A DNA stretch of 64,000 bases from Aplidium turbinatum. Its lineage: Eukaryota; Chordata; Ascidiacea; Aplousobranchia; Polyclinidae. The notes under the pieces were generated by a model. The model worked only from the letters and a program-made list of their open reading frames with translations. It searched no databases and was not told where the DNA came from. Location: assembly GCA_918807975.1 (NCBI GenBank), contig OU964934.1:7750001-7814000 (forward strand), read 5' to 3'. Both the position numbers and the translations under genes were made by a program. This document shows, one piece after another, positions 61,601-64,000 of the stretch; the first letter of the stretch is position 1, and every line of letters begins with the position of its first letter.

Positions 61601-62671
61601 ATTTTAGCATAAAATTCAAACAATCCAATTGTAACTAAACCAGCCAAACAGGCAAGGTGTTCTACTCCTATCTCAGACGACAAATCAACGCCTGCAGACA
61701 TTGAATCAATGTAAAAAAAAAAACGATTGATTTGGTGTCTGGAGTGTGCTGCTGTAGTAATCAAATAGTTTATTATGGAGATAATACAATTATGACATTT
61801 TCGTGAGAACGCTTTCACGATGTTTCGATGTCTCACAACGTCGGATTAACGTTATGAGGTGAACATTGGGTTGATACAAACGCATAGATGTGGGATTCCA
61901 TTGTTGAAATATTTTTCGATAAAGAGTCTAAGATAAAAAATAAATTAACTTGTAAACATTCTGGATGGAAAATCATTTTCTGATCATGTGCATGTGGCAG
62001 TTGTAGCACGATAGTGTGGCCACAAATATGTGGCAGTTAGTAAATAAACATTGCATCTCTTCCATTGAACCACATGAACTCTGAGTGCAAATCATTCAAT
62101 TATTCTACAAGCCGCATTATAGGGAAGTATATACTTAGGCAATGAGCATATAAGGTATTGATTTATAATGATATTGCTATAGGGTTGTATGCAGTTGAAT
62201 AGGACTGCTGGTGAGCACGAAGCAAAACCGTAGTAAAAATAGACAGACGCAGCAATACCAACTCACTAAAGTTAAACTGTCTGAAGATGCAACCGCAAAA
62301 ATAAGATGCAGTAGTACGCAGGCTGCAACATAAATTCGCCAACATTACAAAAGTAATAGGAGTAAAAAATAGAAAGATGAAACTCCATACATACAACACA
62401 TGGTGTACAGTAAAAGTATATTCAAAAATAAACTTCATTTTTAGTATTAAGAAGTACAATCATGGTAATAACTGATATGTCAAAACATCAAAATAAAAGG
62501 AATCAAAATACACAAATTTAATATATTACCATATCAAAACGATATACAATCTGACCAAAATGTTTTCAAAAGCGACCAGCAATGTTAGATGCTGTTTGGT
62601 GTTATCAACAAGAAAAAAAAGGTAAATAAATTTGTACTTACGAGAGGCTCCAGAAAGCCTAGCTCTTTTCA
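14797..62671 (-). CDS. UNC13: UNC13/Munc13 vesicle-priming protein (39 exons; first exon missing)
   Basis: Exons in gene order: 62642-62671, 61303-61402, 59927-60044, 59358-59481, 59094-59170, 58009-58063, 53099-53208, 51427-51554, 49686-49759, 48389-48498, 47274-47338, 43843-43918, 38237-38380, 37474-37618, 37130-37241, 35486-35618, 34885-35003, 33680-33849, 33357-33472, 32394-32554, 31982-32129, 31223-31291, 28184-28273, 27769-27906, 27311-27423, 26200-26412, 25840-25936, 25106-25249, 24524-24679, 24058-24201, 23837-23922, 19156-19279, 18669-18725, 17836-17916, 16877-17024, 16566-16661, 16188-16338, 15931-16051, 14797-14961 (stop TAA). Together they give about 1501 residues with every phase consistent. 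Domain order is C2A, linker, calmodulin helix, C1, C2B, MUN, C2C, as in Munc13-1/-2/-3. UNC13 opens syntaxin and drives SNARE assembly at presynaptic release sites. One intron uses GC-AG ends. Only the start exon (about seven residues in vertebrates) is not identified. The linker exons at 53099, 51427 and 49686 are less conserved and rest on splice sites and phase. Confidence 0.95.
15041..15465. mobile_element. hAT-like non-autonomous element, copy 1
   Basis: 425 bp element with inverted ends CATGGCTACCTGAAGATACG and its imperfect complement, continuing through CCTGATTTGTCACATTTTGC (about 45 bp). It is flanked by GATTGAGG and GATTGAGA (8 bp, one mismatch). No coding capacity. It lies in the UNC13 intron between the last two exons. 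Confidence 0.85.
17218..17392 (-). repeat. tRNA-Ser-like SINE, family C
   Basis: On the - strand GCAGTGGCCGAGTGGTTAGC is an A box and GCATGTTCGACTCCATC a B box. The tail GGGCAAGAAACTTTACGATA, ATTGCCTCTACCCAGTGATC resembles the conserved tails of other animal SINEs. Only one good copy is seen here. Confidence 0.68.
18301..18356. mobile_element. Palindromic MITE P1, half copy
   Basis: Left tip CCCAGCCAGCAGATGTCATT and core GCTGCAGACGTTGAA are present; the right arm is lost. It lies 70 bp from the full copy at 18427. Confidence 0.7.
18427..18513. mobile_element. Palindromic MITE P1 copy
   Basis: 87 bp with both tips (CCCAGTCAACAGTCAGTCAC and ATGACTGATTAACTGGCTGG) and core CGTCTGTAGACG. A few mismatches between arms. 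Confidence 0.85.
19041..19103. mobile_element. Palindromic MITE P1, short variant copy
   Basis: CTAGCTGGCAAATCAGTCAG and ATTGATTTGCTGGCTGAG are family tips, but the inside is AATTCCTTTTTAAAAAGGAATT, a perfect palindrome unlike the family core. Confidence 0.78.
19427..19842. mobile_element. hAT-like non-autonomous element, copy 2
   Basis: 416 bp, about 90 percent like the copy at 15041 throughout and in the same orientation. Inverted ends CATGGCCACCTAAAG...AGGTGGCCAT. Perfect 8 bp duplication GTGTGAAC at 19419-19426 and 19843-19850. It lies 147 bp upstream, in gene direction, of the exon ending at 19279. Confidence 0.88.
20671..20883. repeat. 213 bp near-perfect hairpin nested in the CACTG transposon
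   Basis: Arms 20671-20768 and 20786-20883 (98 bp each) are reverse complements, with almost no mismatches, around a 17 bp loop. The outer end reads AGCTAAAACCTCAATTGCTA. It lies between the left terminal repeat and the coding remnant. The near identity of the arms implies a recent origin or arm homogenisation. Confidence 0.9.
21054..22338 (-). pseudogene. Remnant of the transposase-like gene of the CACTG-ended transposon
   Basis: The N-terminal cysteine-rich segment (22338-22144), the middle segment with CYFCL (22138-21842) and the C-terminal 208-residue segment (21680-21054) are collinear with the family but interrupted. The C-terminal segment contains [20 protein letters not shown] and [12 protein letters not shown], the most conserved part of the family. 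About 150 residues of the usual middle are absent. Confidence 0.75.
23055..23139. mobile_element. Palindromic MITE P1 copy beside the CACTG transposon
   Basis: CCCAGACAGGGAATCAACTA, core AACGTCTGCAGATGT, ATGATTGATTTGTTGTCTGG. It starts 14 bp outside the right end of the transposon that ends at 23040. Confidence 0.82.
24430..24512. mobile_element. Palindromic MITE P1 copy 11 bp from a UNC13 splice donor
   Basis: ACAACAAAACCCATCATTTT, TACATTGATTCAATG, GTCTGTAGAC, then TTGAATCAATGTAAAAAACG. The UNC13 exon 24524-24679 ends, in gene direction, 11 bp before it. Confidence 0.83.
24724..24797. mobile_element. Palindromic MITE P1 copy with shortened centre
   Basis: CCCAGATGGGTAATCAGTCA, TTTTTACATTGATTTAACG, then TTGAATCAACGTAAAAAATA and CTGTCTGGGG. 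The GTCTGCAGAC core is deleted. It lies 45 bp upstream, in gene direction, of exon 24524-24679. Confidence 0.8.
25440..25530 (-). repeat. Worn tRNA-derived SINE fragment, probably family A
   Basis: On the - strand ACATCGGTTCGACACTGGTG is a B-box-like segment and GTGTCTTAGCGAGACACATG resembles the GTGTCTTTGGCAAGACACTT tail of family A. Confidence 0.45.
25937..26199 (-). other. GC-AG intron in UNC13
   Basis: On the - strand the exon ending EYSK (26200) is followed by AA|GCAAGT, a classical GC-type donor, and the next exon starts after TTAG with a G that completes Lys. This gives [16 protein letters not shown], aligned with PAWFEPFVIQWLDENE of Munc13-1. No GT donor at this place preserves both the frame and the alignment. 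Confidence 0.85.
27110..27240 (+). mobile_element. LINE 3' end fragment
   Basis: DNA here (AAATTGAAGATGTCAACGAC through CCAGATGAAGACCAGACG) matches the 3' end of the LINE at 56925-57040 at about 75 percent. Only the last 130 bp are present. Confidence 0.65.
27520..27745 (-). repeat. tRNA-derived SINE, family B, copy 2
   Basis: On the - strand it has GGTTCGACCCCGGGCTTAAG, GCTGGTTGTTGAAAAACACC and ACAATGAGAACCTTATTTTC, all matching the copy at 35161. The A-box end is lost at the boundary with the UNC13 exon at 27769, which it follows directly in the intron. Confidence 0.72.
28041..28130 (-). repeat. tRNA-derived SINE, family A, short copy
   Basis: On the - strand GAGAGCCGTGGTATGACGAT and GGTGTCGGTTCGACACCGCG match family A. 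The middle of the tail is deleted. It lies 54 bp inside the intron from exon 28184. Confidence 0.62.
28411..30825 (+). mobile_element. DNA transposon with 404 bp terminal inverted repeats and 8 bp target duplication
   Basis: Left arm 28411-28814 and right arm 30422-30825 are reverse complements over about 404 bp, starting TAGGGTGTTTCATTTTTTCA. Both ends are flanked by AGGTATAT (28403-28410 and 30826-30833), an 8 bp duplication as in hAT, P or Merlin elements. The interior has + strand coding remnants: 29342-29986 ([20 protein letters not shown], then a charged region and [16 protein letters not shown]), 29925-30176 ([29 protein letters not shown]) and 30106-30438 ([36 protein letters not shown]). 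ADTTALNTG...H.NE resembles a family of unnamed transposase-like proteins in animals. The superfamily is uncertain. Frame changes between segments show the copy is inactive. It sits in an UNC13 intron (28274-31222). Confidence 0.85.
29342..30438 (+). pseudogene. Broken transposase-like gene of the long-TIR transposon
   Basis: Three overlapping open segments in different frames code one collinear transposase-like protein. A CxDGR-type motif (LCYDGRCR) closes the first segment at 29986, and [10 protein letters not shown] opens the last segment at about 30169. The reading ends where the right inverted repeat begins, as expected for a short element. Confidence 0.65.
31059..31142. mobile_element. 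Palindromic MITE P1 copy
   Basis: ACCATCAAATCAGTCCTTTT, core CGTTTCCAGACG, then TTGAATCAATGTCACAAAAG and GATGGCTGGG. It lies 80 bp past the UNC13 exon 31223-31291. Confidence 0.82.
33982..34160 (-). repeat. tRNA-derived SINE, family A, copy 1
   Basis: On the - strand GCATGGCCGAGTGGTTAGG is an A box like that of tRNA-Ser/Leu and GCCGGTTCGATGCCGC a B box. The tail has TGTGTCTTTGGCAAAAC and CCGTCCACTTATTCTAAATC. Further copies lie at 34711, 44161, 28041 and 25440. Confidence 0.75.
34711..34845 (-). repeat. tRNA-derived SINE, family A, copy 2
   Basis: On the - strand GCATAGCCGAGTGGTGCGAG, GCTGCCGGTTCGACACCGCT and GGCTGTGTCTTTGCCAAGAC match family A. It lies about 550 bp from copy 1 in the same orientation, on the other side of no exon. 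Confidence 0.72.
35161..35375 (+). repeat. tRNA-derived SINE, family B, copy 1
   Basis: The head GGGATGGCGCAGCGGGCAAG carries an A-box-like region, and GGTTCGACTCCCGGCTTATG a B box, as in tRNA genes. A conserved tail follows (TTGTTGACAAACACCG, ATAATGAGAACCTTATCTTC). A second copy lies inverted at 27520-27745, so this is a SINE family and not a tRNA gene. Confidence 0.75.
35385..35455 (-). mobile_element. LINE 3' end fragment next to a SINE
   Basis: The reverse strand matches the same LINE 3' end (GTCACTGAAGACAACTGGTC, GACCAGGCTTCTTTGAAGAA). It directly follows the SINE at 35161 but in opposite orientation, and ends 31 bp from the UNC13 exon at 35486. Confidence 0.6.
36001..36599 (+). mobile_element. 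hAT transposon remnant (599 bp) with transposase C-terminus
   Basis: Ends CACTGGTTTTTAAACTGGAG and, inverted, CAGGGGTTCTTAAATTTTTG have hAT character. Flanks TTCTAGAT (35993-36000) and ATCTAGAT (36600-36607) give a 7 of 8 match. On the + strand, 36171-36424 codes [36 protein letters not shown] and a stop, which resembles the C-terminal dimerisation end of hAT transposases. The rest of the transposase is deleted. Confidence 0.82.
37130..38380 (-). other. C1 diacylglycerol-binding domain of UNC13
   Basis: Exon 38237-38380 ends with [15 protein letters not shown], whose His is the first zinc ligand. Exon 37474-37618 supplies the rest, with the exact spacing H-x12-C-x2-C-x13-C-x2-C-x4-H-x2-C-x7-[11 protein letters not shown] retains the Trp and Gly residues of the lipid-binding loops, so diacylglycerol or phorbol-ester binding is expected. 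Exon 37130-37241 codes the charged helix that follows ([18 protein letters not shown]), which links C1 to C2B. Residues about 400-489. Confidence 0.95.
38627..38693. mobile_element. Palindromic MITE P1 copy, left arm shortened
   Basis: CCCAGACAACAAGTTAGTGG joins directly to ACGTTGAATCAATGTAAAAA and GACTGATTTGCTGTCTGGG; the left inner arm is missing. Confidence 0.8.
39020..39192. repeat. TTCGGTGAGTCCG element, copy A
   Basis: Left end GGGTCTGCTACTATTCGGTG followed by two GGTGAGTCCGATTC units. The right end is the inverted form (GGACTCACCGAATCGGACTC). The interior has CCTAACCTCTAACCCTAA, like telomere sequence, then AACGGCAATGATAATTAGGC. A second copy lies at 52770. Class unknown. Confidence 0.75.
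40596..40686. mobile_element. Palindromic MITE P1 copy
   Basis: TAGGCCAGCTTGCAAACCAC, CTACATTGAATCAATGTCTG, CAGAGGTTGAATCAATGTCA, then GATGATTTACAGGCTAG. Both arms are worn. Confidence 0.76.
41282..41525. mobile_element. Hairpin MITE with tandem repeat loop
   Basis: Arms 41282-41356 and 41451-41525 are about 95 percent complementary (TTACATCAAATCTAGTTATT, GCCTGTTTCACCCTAAAAGG). The loop holds four imperfect copies of TACTTAACCACTA. No coding capacity. Confidence 0.85.
42211..42565. mobile_element. hAT-type MITE (355 bp)
   Basis: Begins CAGGGCTACTCAACTGGCGG with the internal palindrome GGACCGCGGTCC, and ends AGTTGAGTAACTCCG. Both sides carry the same 8 bp GTCTAAGG (42203-42210 and 42566-42573). 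The terminal sequence is typical of hAT MITEs of animals. No coding capacity. Confidence 0.88.
43449..43594. mobile_element. Short hairpin MITE (146 bp)
   Basis: Arms 43449-43509 and 43534-43594 (61 bp each; CAACCAAGAAACCACACGAC at the tip) are nearly perfect complements around a 24 bp GC-richer loop (CATTTTCGGCCGTTTTC). Confidence 0.87.
43919..47273. other. UNC13 intron (3.4 kb)
   Basis: Contains a tRNA-derived SINE (44161-44323) and a poorly preserved P1 piece near 45470-45515. Otherwise it is AT-rich with nothing recognised. Short open frames at 45903-46259 and 46800-46994 lack family resemblance. Confidence 0.6.
44161..44323 (-). repeat. tRNA-derived SINE, family A, copy 3
   Basis: On the - strand GCATAGCCAAAGGTTAGAGC, GCGCTGGTTCGACACCGTTC and the tail CCCGTCCACTTCATCTAAGT. 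The A box is more worn than in the other copies. Confidence 0.72.
47587..47676. mobile_element. Palindromic MITE P1b (ATCGTTT subfamily) copy
   Basis: CCCAGCCAGTAAAAGTTGAC, TATATATCGTTTGAAAAGCG, then CCTTGAAACGATGCAACCC and AACTTTGCTGGCTGG. The inner arm has ATCGTTT in place of the usual ATTGATT. Confidence 0.78.
49068..49146. mobile_element. Palindromic MITE P1b copy
   Basis: TTTTTTATGTCGTTTCAACG and CGTTGAAATGACGTAAAAAC form the arms around TTCAGTGG, with AACTTTTGCATGCTGG at the right tip. Confidence 0.76.
51001..51094. mobile_element. Palindromic MITE P1 copy, worn
   Basis: CCAGCAAGCAAAGCAGTTCT, TAGATTGATTCAATC, TTGCAGATGTTGAATGAAAA, then AATCATTTGCTGGCTAGG. Confidence 0.74.
51270..51353. 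mobile_element. Palindromic MITE P1b copy
   Basis: CAGCCAGCAAAAAAAGTATT, GCATGGTTTCAACGCAG, CTAGACGTTAAAACGATGTG, then AACTTTTGTTGGCTG. Confidence 0.78.
51581..51645. mobile_element. Palindromic MITE P1 copy lacking its core
   Basis: CCCAGATAGCAAAAATCCGT, CATTTTTACATTGATTCAG, then directly TAAAAATGACGAATTTTGCT. It lies 26 bp upstream, in gene direction, of the UNC13 exon 51427-51554. Confidence 0.82.
52770..52963. repeat. TTCGGTGAGTCCG element, copy B
   Basis: Same ends and interior as the copy at 39020, in the same orientation, but with one more GGTGAGTCC unit and one more CTAACCCTAA unit, so the internal short repeats vary in number. It lies 136 bp downstream, in gene direction, of the UNC13 exon 53099-53208. 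Confidence 0.75.
53655..53730. mobile_element. Palindromic MITE P1 copy
   Basis: TTTTACATTGCTTCAAGGTC, CATAGACGTTGAATCAATGT, then AAAAATGATTGACCTGCTAG. The left tip is lost. Confidence 0.75.
54180..54771. mobile_element. Palindromic MITE (592 bp) with a second MITE inserted at its centre
   Basis: The outer arms start AAGGGTGGGGAAACCCAAAT and end with the complement GGGTTTCCCCGCCCTTT. Arm identity is high over about 200 bp per side, including GTTGCCCTCGTCTCGCTAAG and GCGTGACGTCATAAGGTACA-like segments. At the exact centre (AAGGTACA/TGTACCTT) the element at 54382-54568 is inserted. Confidence 0.87.
54382..54568. mobile_element. Tc1/mariner-like MITE nested in the outer palindrome
   Basis: 187 bp hairpin with ends CAGCCGTAGCCAAAAGTTTA and, inverted, TAGTCGTGGCCAAAAGTTTA, flanked by TA on both sides. 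Such ends are typical of Tc1-like elements. The arms continue through AAGACCAGATTTGAT and GATTTTTGCATTACTTCAAA. Confidence 0.85.
56925..57560 (-). mobile_element. LINE (non-LTR retrotransposon) 3' fragment
   Basis: On the - strand 57543-57181 codes [40 protein letters not shown] and [16 protein letters not shown], the region C-terminal to the reverse transcriptase palm in a common animal LINE group. After a frame change the end of the protein ([18 protein letters not shown] then stop) lies at about 57030-56960. The 5' part of the element is missing, as is usual for LINE insertions. The exact clade is not certain. Confidence 0.8.
58900..58987. mobile_element. Palindromic MITE P1, best preserved copy
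   Basis: 88 bp near-perfect palindrome running from CCCAGACAACAAAATCGGTA through ATTTTTACAATGATACAACG to the central CGTCTGCAGACG and back to GCCGATTTTGCTATCTGGG. This is the reference for the P1 family of this window: tips CCCAG(C/A)CAGCAAA, inner arm TTTTTACATTGATTCAACG, core GTCTGCAGAC. No coding capacity and no clear target duplication. It sits in the UNC13 intron before exon 59094. Confidence 0.9.
60045..61302. other. UNC13 intron in the C2A region
   Basis: Contains one compact P1 copy (60175-60240). The remaining kilobase shows no exon and no repeat that could be identified. Confidence 0.55.
60175..60240. mobile_element. Palindromic MITE P1, compact copy
   Basis: GGCCAACAAATCAGTCATTT and AAATGACTGATTTGCTGGCT are perfect partners around GCATCTGCAGATG. 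The inner arm (TTTTTACATTGATTC) is missing from both sides at the same place. Confidence 0.85.
61671..61742. mobile_element. Palindromic MITE P1 copy, left arm shortened
   Basis: CTCAGACGACAAATCAACGC, CTGCAGACATTGAATCAATG, then AACGATTGATTTGGTGTCTG. The left inner arm is deleted. Confidence 0.78.
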
Positions 62672-64000
62672 CTGCAAAAGATAACAGTGAAATTTAATAG
62701 TTTTTCCAAATCAATGTTTTTGTTATAAATTATTGACAAGATCAATGACATTTAGAAGAAGCTATATCCTAATAGTTGGTCAGAAGAAATCTTCAAAATG
62801 TTTTTCTGAGTAATAGATATGCAATTATGCATAGTTCATAACAACTCCTTTAGTTATGATATTAATTGGACTGATTACACCGCCTAATTGTTTATGACTG
62901 TTAATGAATACATGGTGGAAGCGCTAACACAAAAACTAACATTGATTCACTTGTAATTGGATGTTTACTATTTTATCATGTAATTGCTTGCGCCAGCAAA
63001 GAAAAAAAAAAAAACTGAAATGAAATTCAACAACGCAAAGCACAATGATGCAAAAATCCACAATTTATGTTTTTTTATAAAGCAGGGGATTTATTATACA
63101 GCTAGTCCACGTTTTAAATCGTGTCAATTTACGAGTCGAGTAGTATATAATTATGTTGGTCATGATAGCTCGAAGCTGCAGGTTTTTGTCGAACTCTCTT
63201 CGAAAGCTATTGTCAGAATAAAATAAGCCTAAAGGTGGTACAGTATTTATAGTAGAAAAAAAATAAATAAAATGTAAATTTGGCCAATCAGAATAATTCA
63301 AAATGTTCCCAGAAAATTGGAAAATCACATTTCTAAAAGTAAAACCATCAACCAATGTTTCTTTGTTGTCAAACCATGTATAATTGTATATTCTTCACGA
63401 CCAAACAAACTTTTCGTTCTACCAACAAAGATTGCTTGCCTACCATAAAATTCAGTAACATAATTTACCAATTTTAAGTGCCACTGTGAAAGTCGGTACG
63501 TAGGTGGCACGGCAAACGCTTGAAAGAGCGAATCAGACATGTCTCAAAAATAATTAGAGAAGGAAACAATATCATATAACAAGAAATCAACCAAATAACA
63601 CTTGCACAATTGTAAATGACAAAAATATATCTAGTGACTCCGCAATAGGGCAACACCTGCTGGATAATGAAGAATGTGCAATGTGCATTGAACTTTAGAC
63701 TAGAAATGTTTTAAATATTTGATAAAGGCCATGCCTCGTCCCACCTCACAGCACTGGAAGCAATCTTCATAAACTCTTGATCTAATCTTATGCTCATTAA
63801 TCTCAAAAAGAATTCGTTTATGCTTTAAAACATCTTTGTTAATTTTGAATTATTCTGATTGGCCAAATTTACATTTCGTTTTTTTTTACTATAAATACTT
63901 CACAACTTTTAGGCTTATTTTATTCTGACAATAAGATAACAATAACTTCAAGCTACCATGAGCAATATTGTACTCGCAATTTTCAAGTTTTGGGCCAACA
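62672..64000. other. 5' intron of UNC13 and window edge
   Basis: The start exon of UNC13 is not recognised here and probably lies beyond base 64000. A pair of inverted arms (63208-63304 and 63842-63933) brackets about 540 bp with an open - strand frame (63325-63540) of unknown nature. Confidence 0.5.
63208..63933. repeat. Inverted repeat pair at the window edge
   Basis: Arm 63208-63304 (TATTGTCAGAATAAAATAAG, TTTGGCCAATCAGAATAATT) is the reverse complement of 63842-63933 with a few differences. Weaker similarity continues outward (CATGATAGCTCGAAG versus CATGGTAGCTTGAAG) towards base 64000, so the full element may run past the window. Confidence 0.7.

Larger units (their letters stand above)
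59358..62671 (-). other. C2A domain of UNC13 (four exons)
   Basis: Residues about 1-124. The blocks [54 protein letters not shown] and [20 protein letters not shown] align without gaps to Munc13-1 C2A. In mammals this C2 domain does not bind calcium; it homodimerises or binds the RIM zinc finger at the active zone. Its presence makes this a long, Munc13-1-type isoform, not a Munc13-4/BAIAP3 type. The first exon in the window is only 30 bp and needs a preceding exon ending in G. Confidence 0.93.

Overview
The window is a piece of an AT-rich, intron-dense animal genome. It holds large parts of two conserved single-copy-type genes in convergent orientation. On the + strand (642-13853) are the last 18 coding exons of a WDFY3/WDFY4 (Alfy) family BEACH-WD40 protein. 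On the - strand (62671-14797) are 39 coding exons of a long UNC13/Munc13 synaptic priming protein, which lacks only its first exon. Their stop codons are 943 bp apart. Both genes were rebuilt by hand from splice sites, reading-phase continuity and family motifs; every exon junction keeps phase, and both totals resolve to whole codons. The presence of UNC13 makes this a metazoan. The short WDFY introns, AT-rich spacers and many short palindromic transposons would suit a compact invertebrate genome, perhaps an ascidian, but the sequence does not prove a taxon.

Layout: 1-641 is probably intron of the WDFY gene. 642-5917 codes the PH-BEACH region, 6059-9092 the BEACH domain, 9676-13853 the linker and WD40 repeats, ending without a FYVE finger. 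From 14797 upward, read on the - strand, come the C2C domain (14797-16661), the MUN domain (16877-32554), C2B (33357-35618), C1 (37130-38380), an acidic/serine-rich linker with a calmodulin-binding helix (43843-58063), and C2A (59358-62671). The UNC13 introns are long and carry most of the mobile DNA.

Mobile DNA: (1) a very abundant short palindromic element, here called P1, with more than 30 full, half or eroded copies, mostly in introns of both genes; (2) a 2.9 kb CACTG-ended DNA transposon (20166-23040) with a decayed transposase and a 213 bp hairpin nested in it; (3) a 2.4 kb transposon with 404 bp terminal inverted repeats and an 8 bp target duplication (28411-30825); (4) hAT-type elements at 15041, 19427, 36001 and 42211; (5) several stand-alone hairpin MITEs, one with a Tc1/mariner-like MITE inserted at its exact centre (54180-54771); (6) at least two tRNA-derived SINE families and fragments of a LINE 3' end; (7) two copies of an unclassified element whose ends read TTCGGTGAGTCCG and which carries telomere-like CCTAACCCTAA. 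No retrovirus-like or Polinton-like element, CRISPR array, rRNA or intact tRNA gene was found.

The two proteins act in different processes: WDFY3/4 proteins in selective autophagy or vesicle and antigen handling, UNC13 in SNARE priming of synaptic and dense-core vesicles. Nothing suggests joint regulation. The most novel material is the repeat biology, above all the P1 palindromes, whose two arms match each other within a copy even when copies differ from one another.
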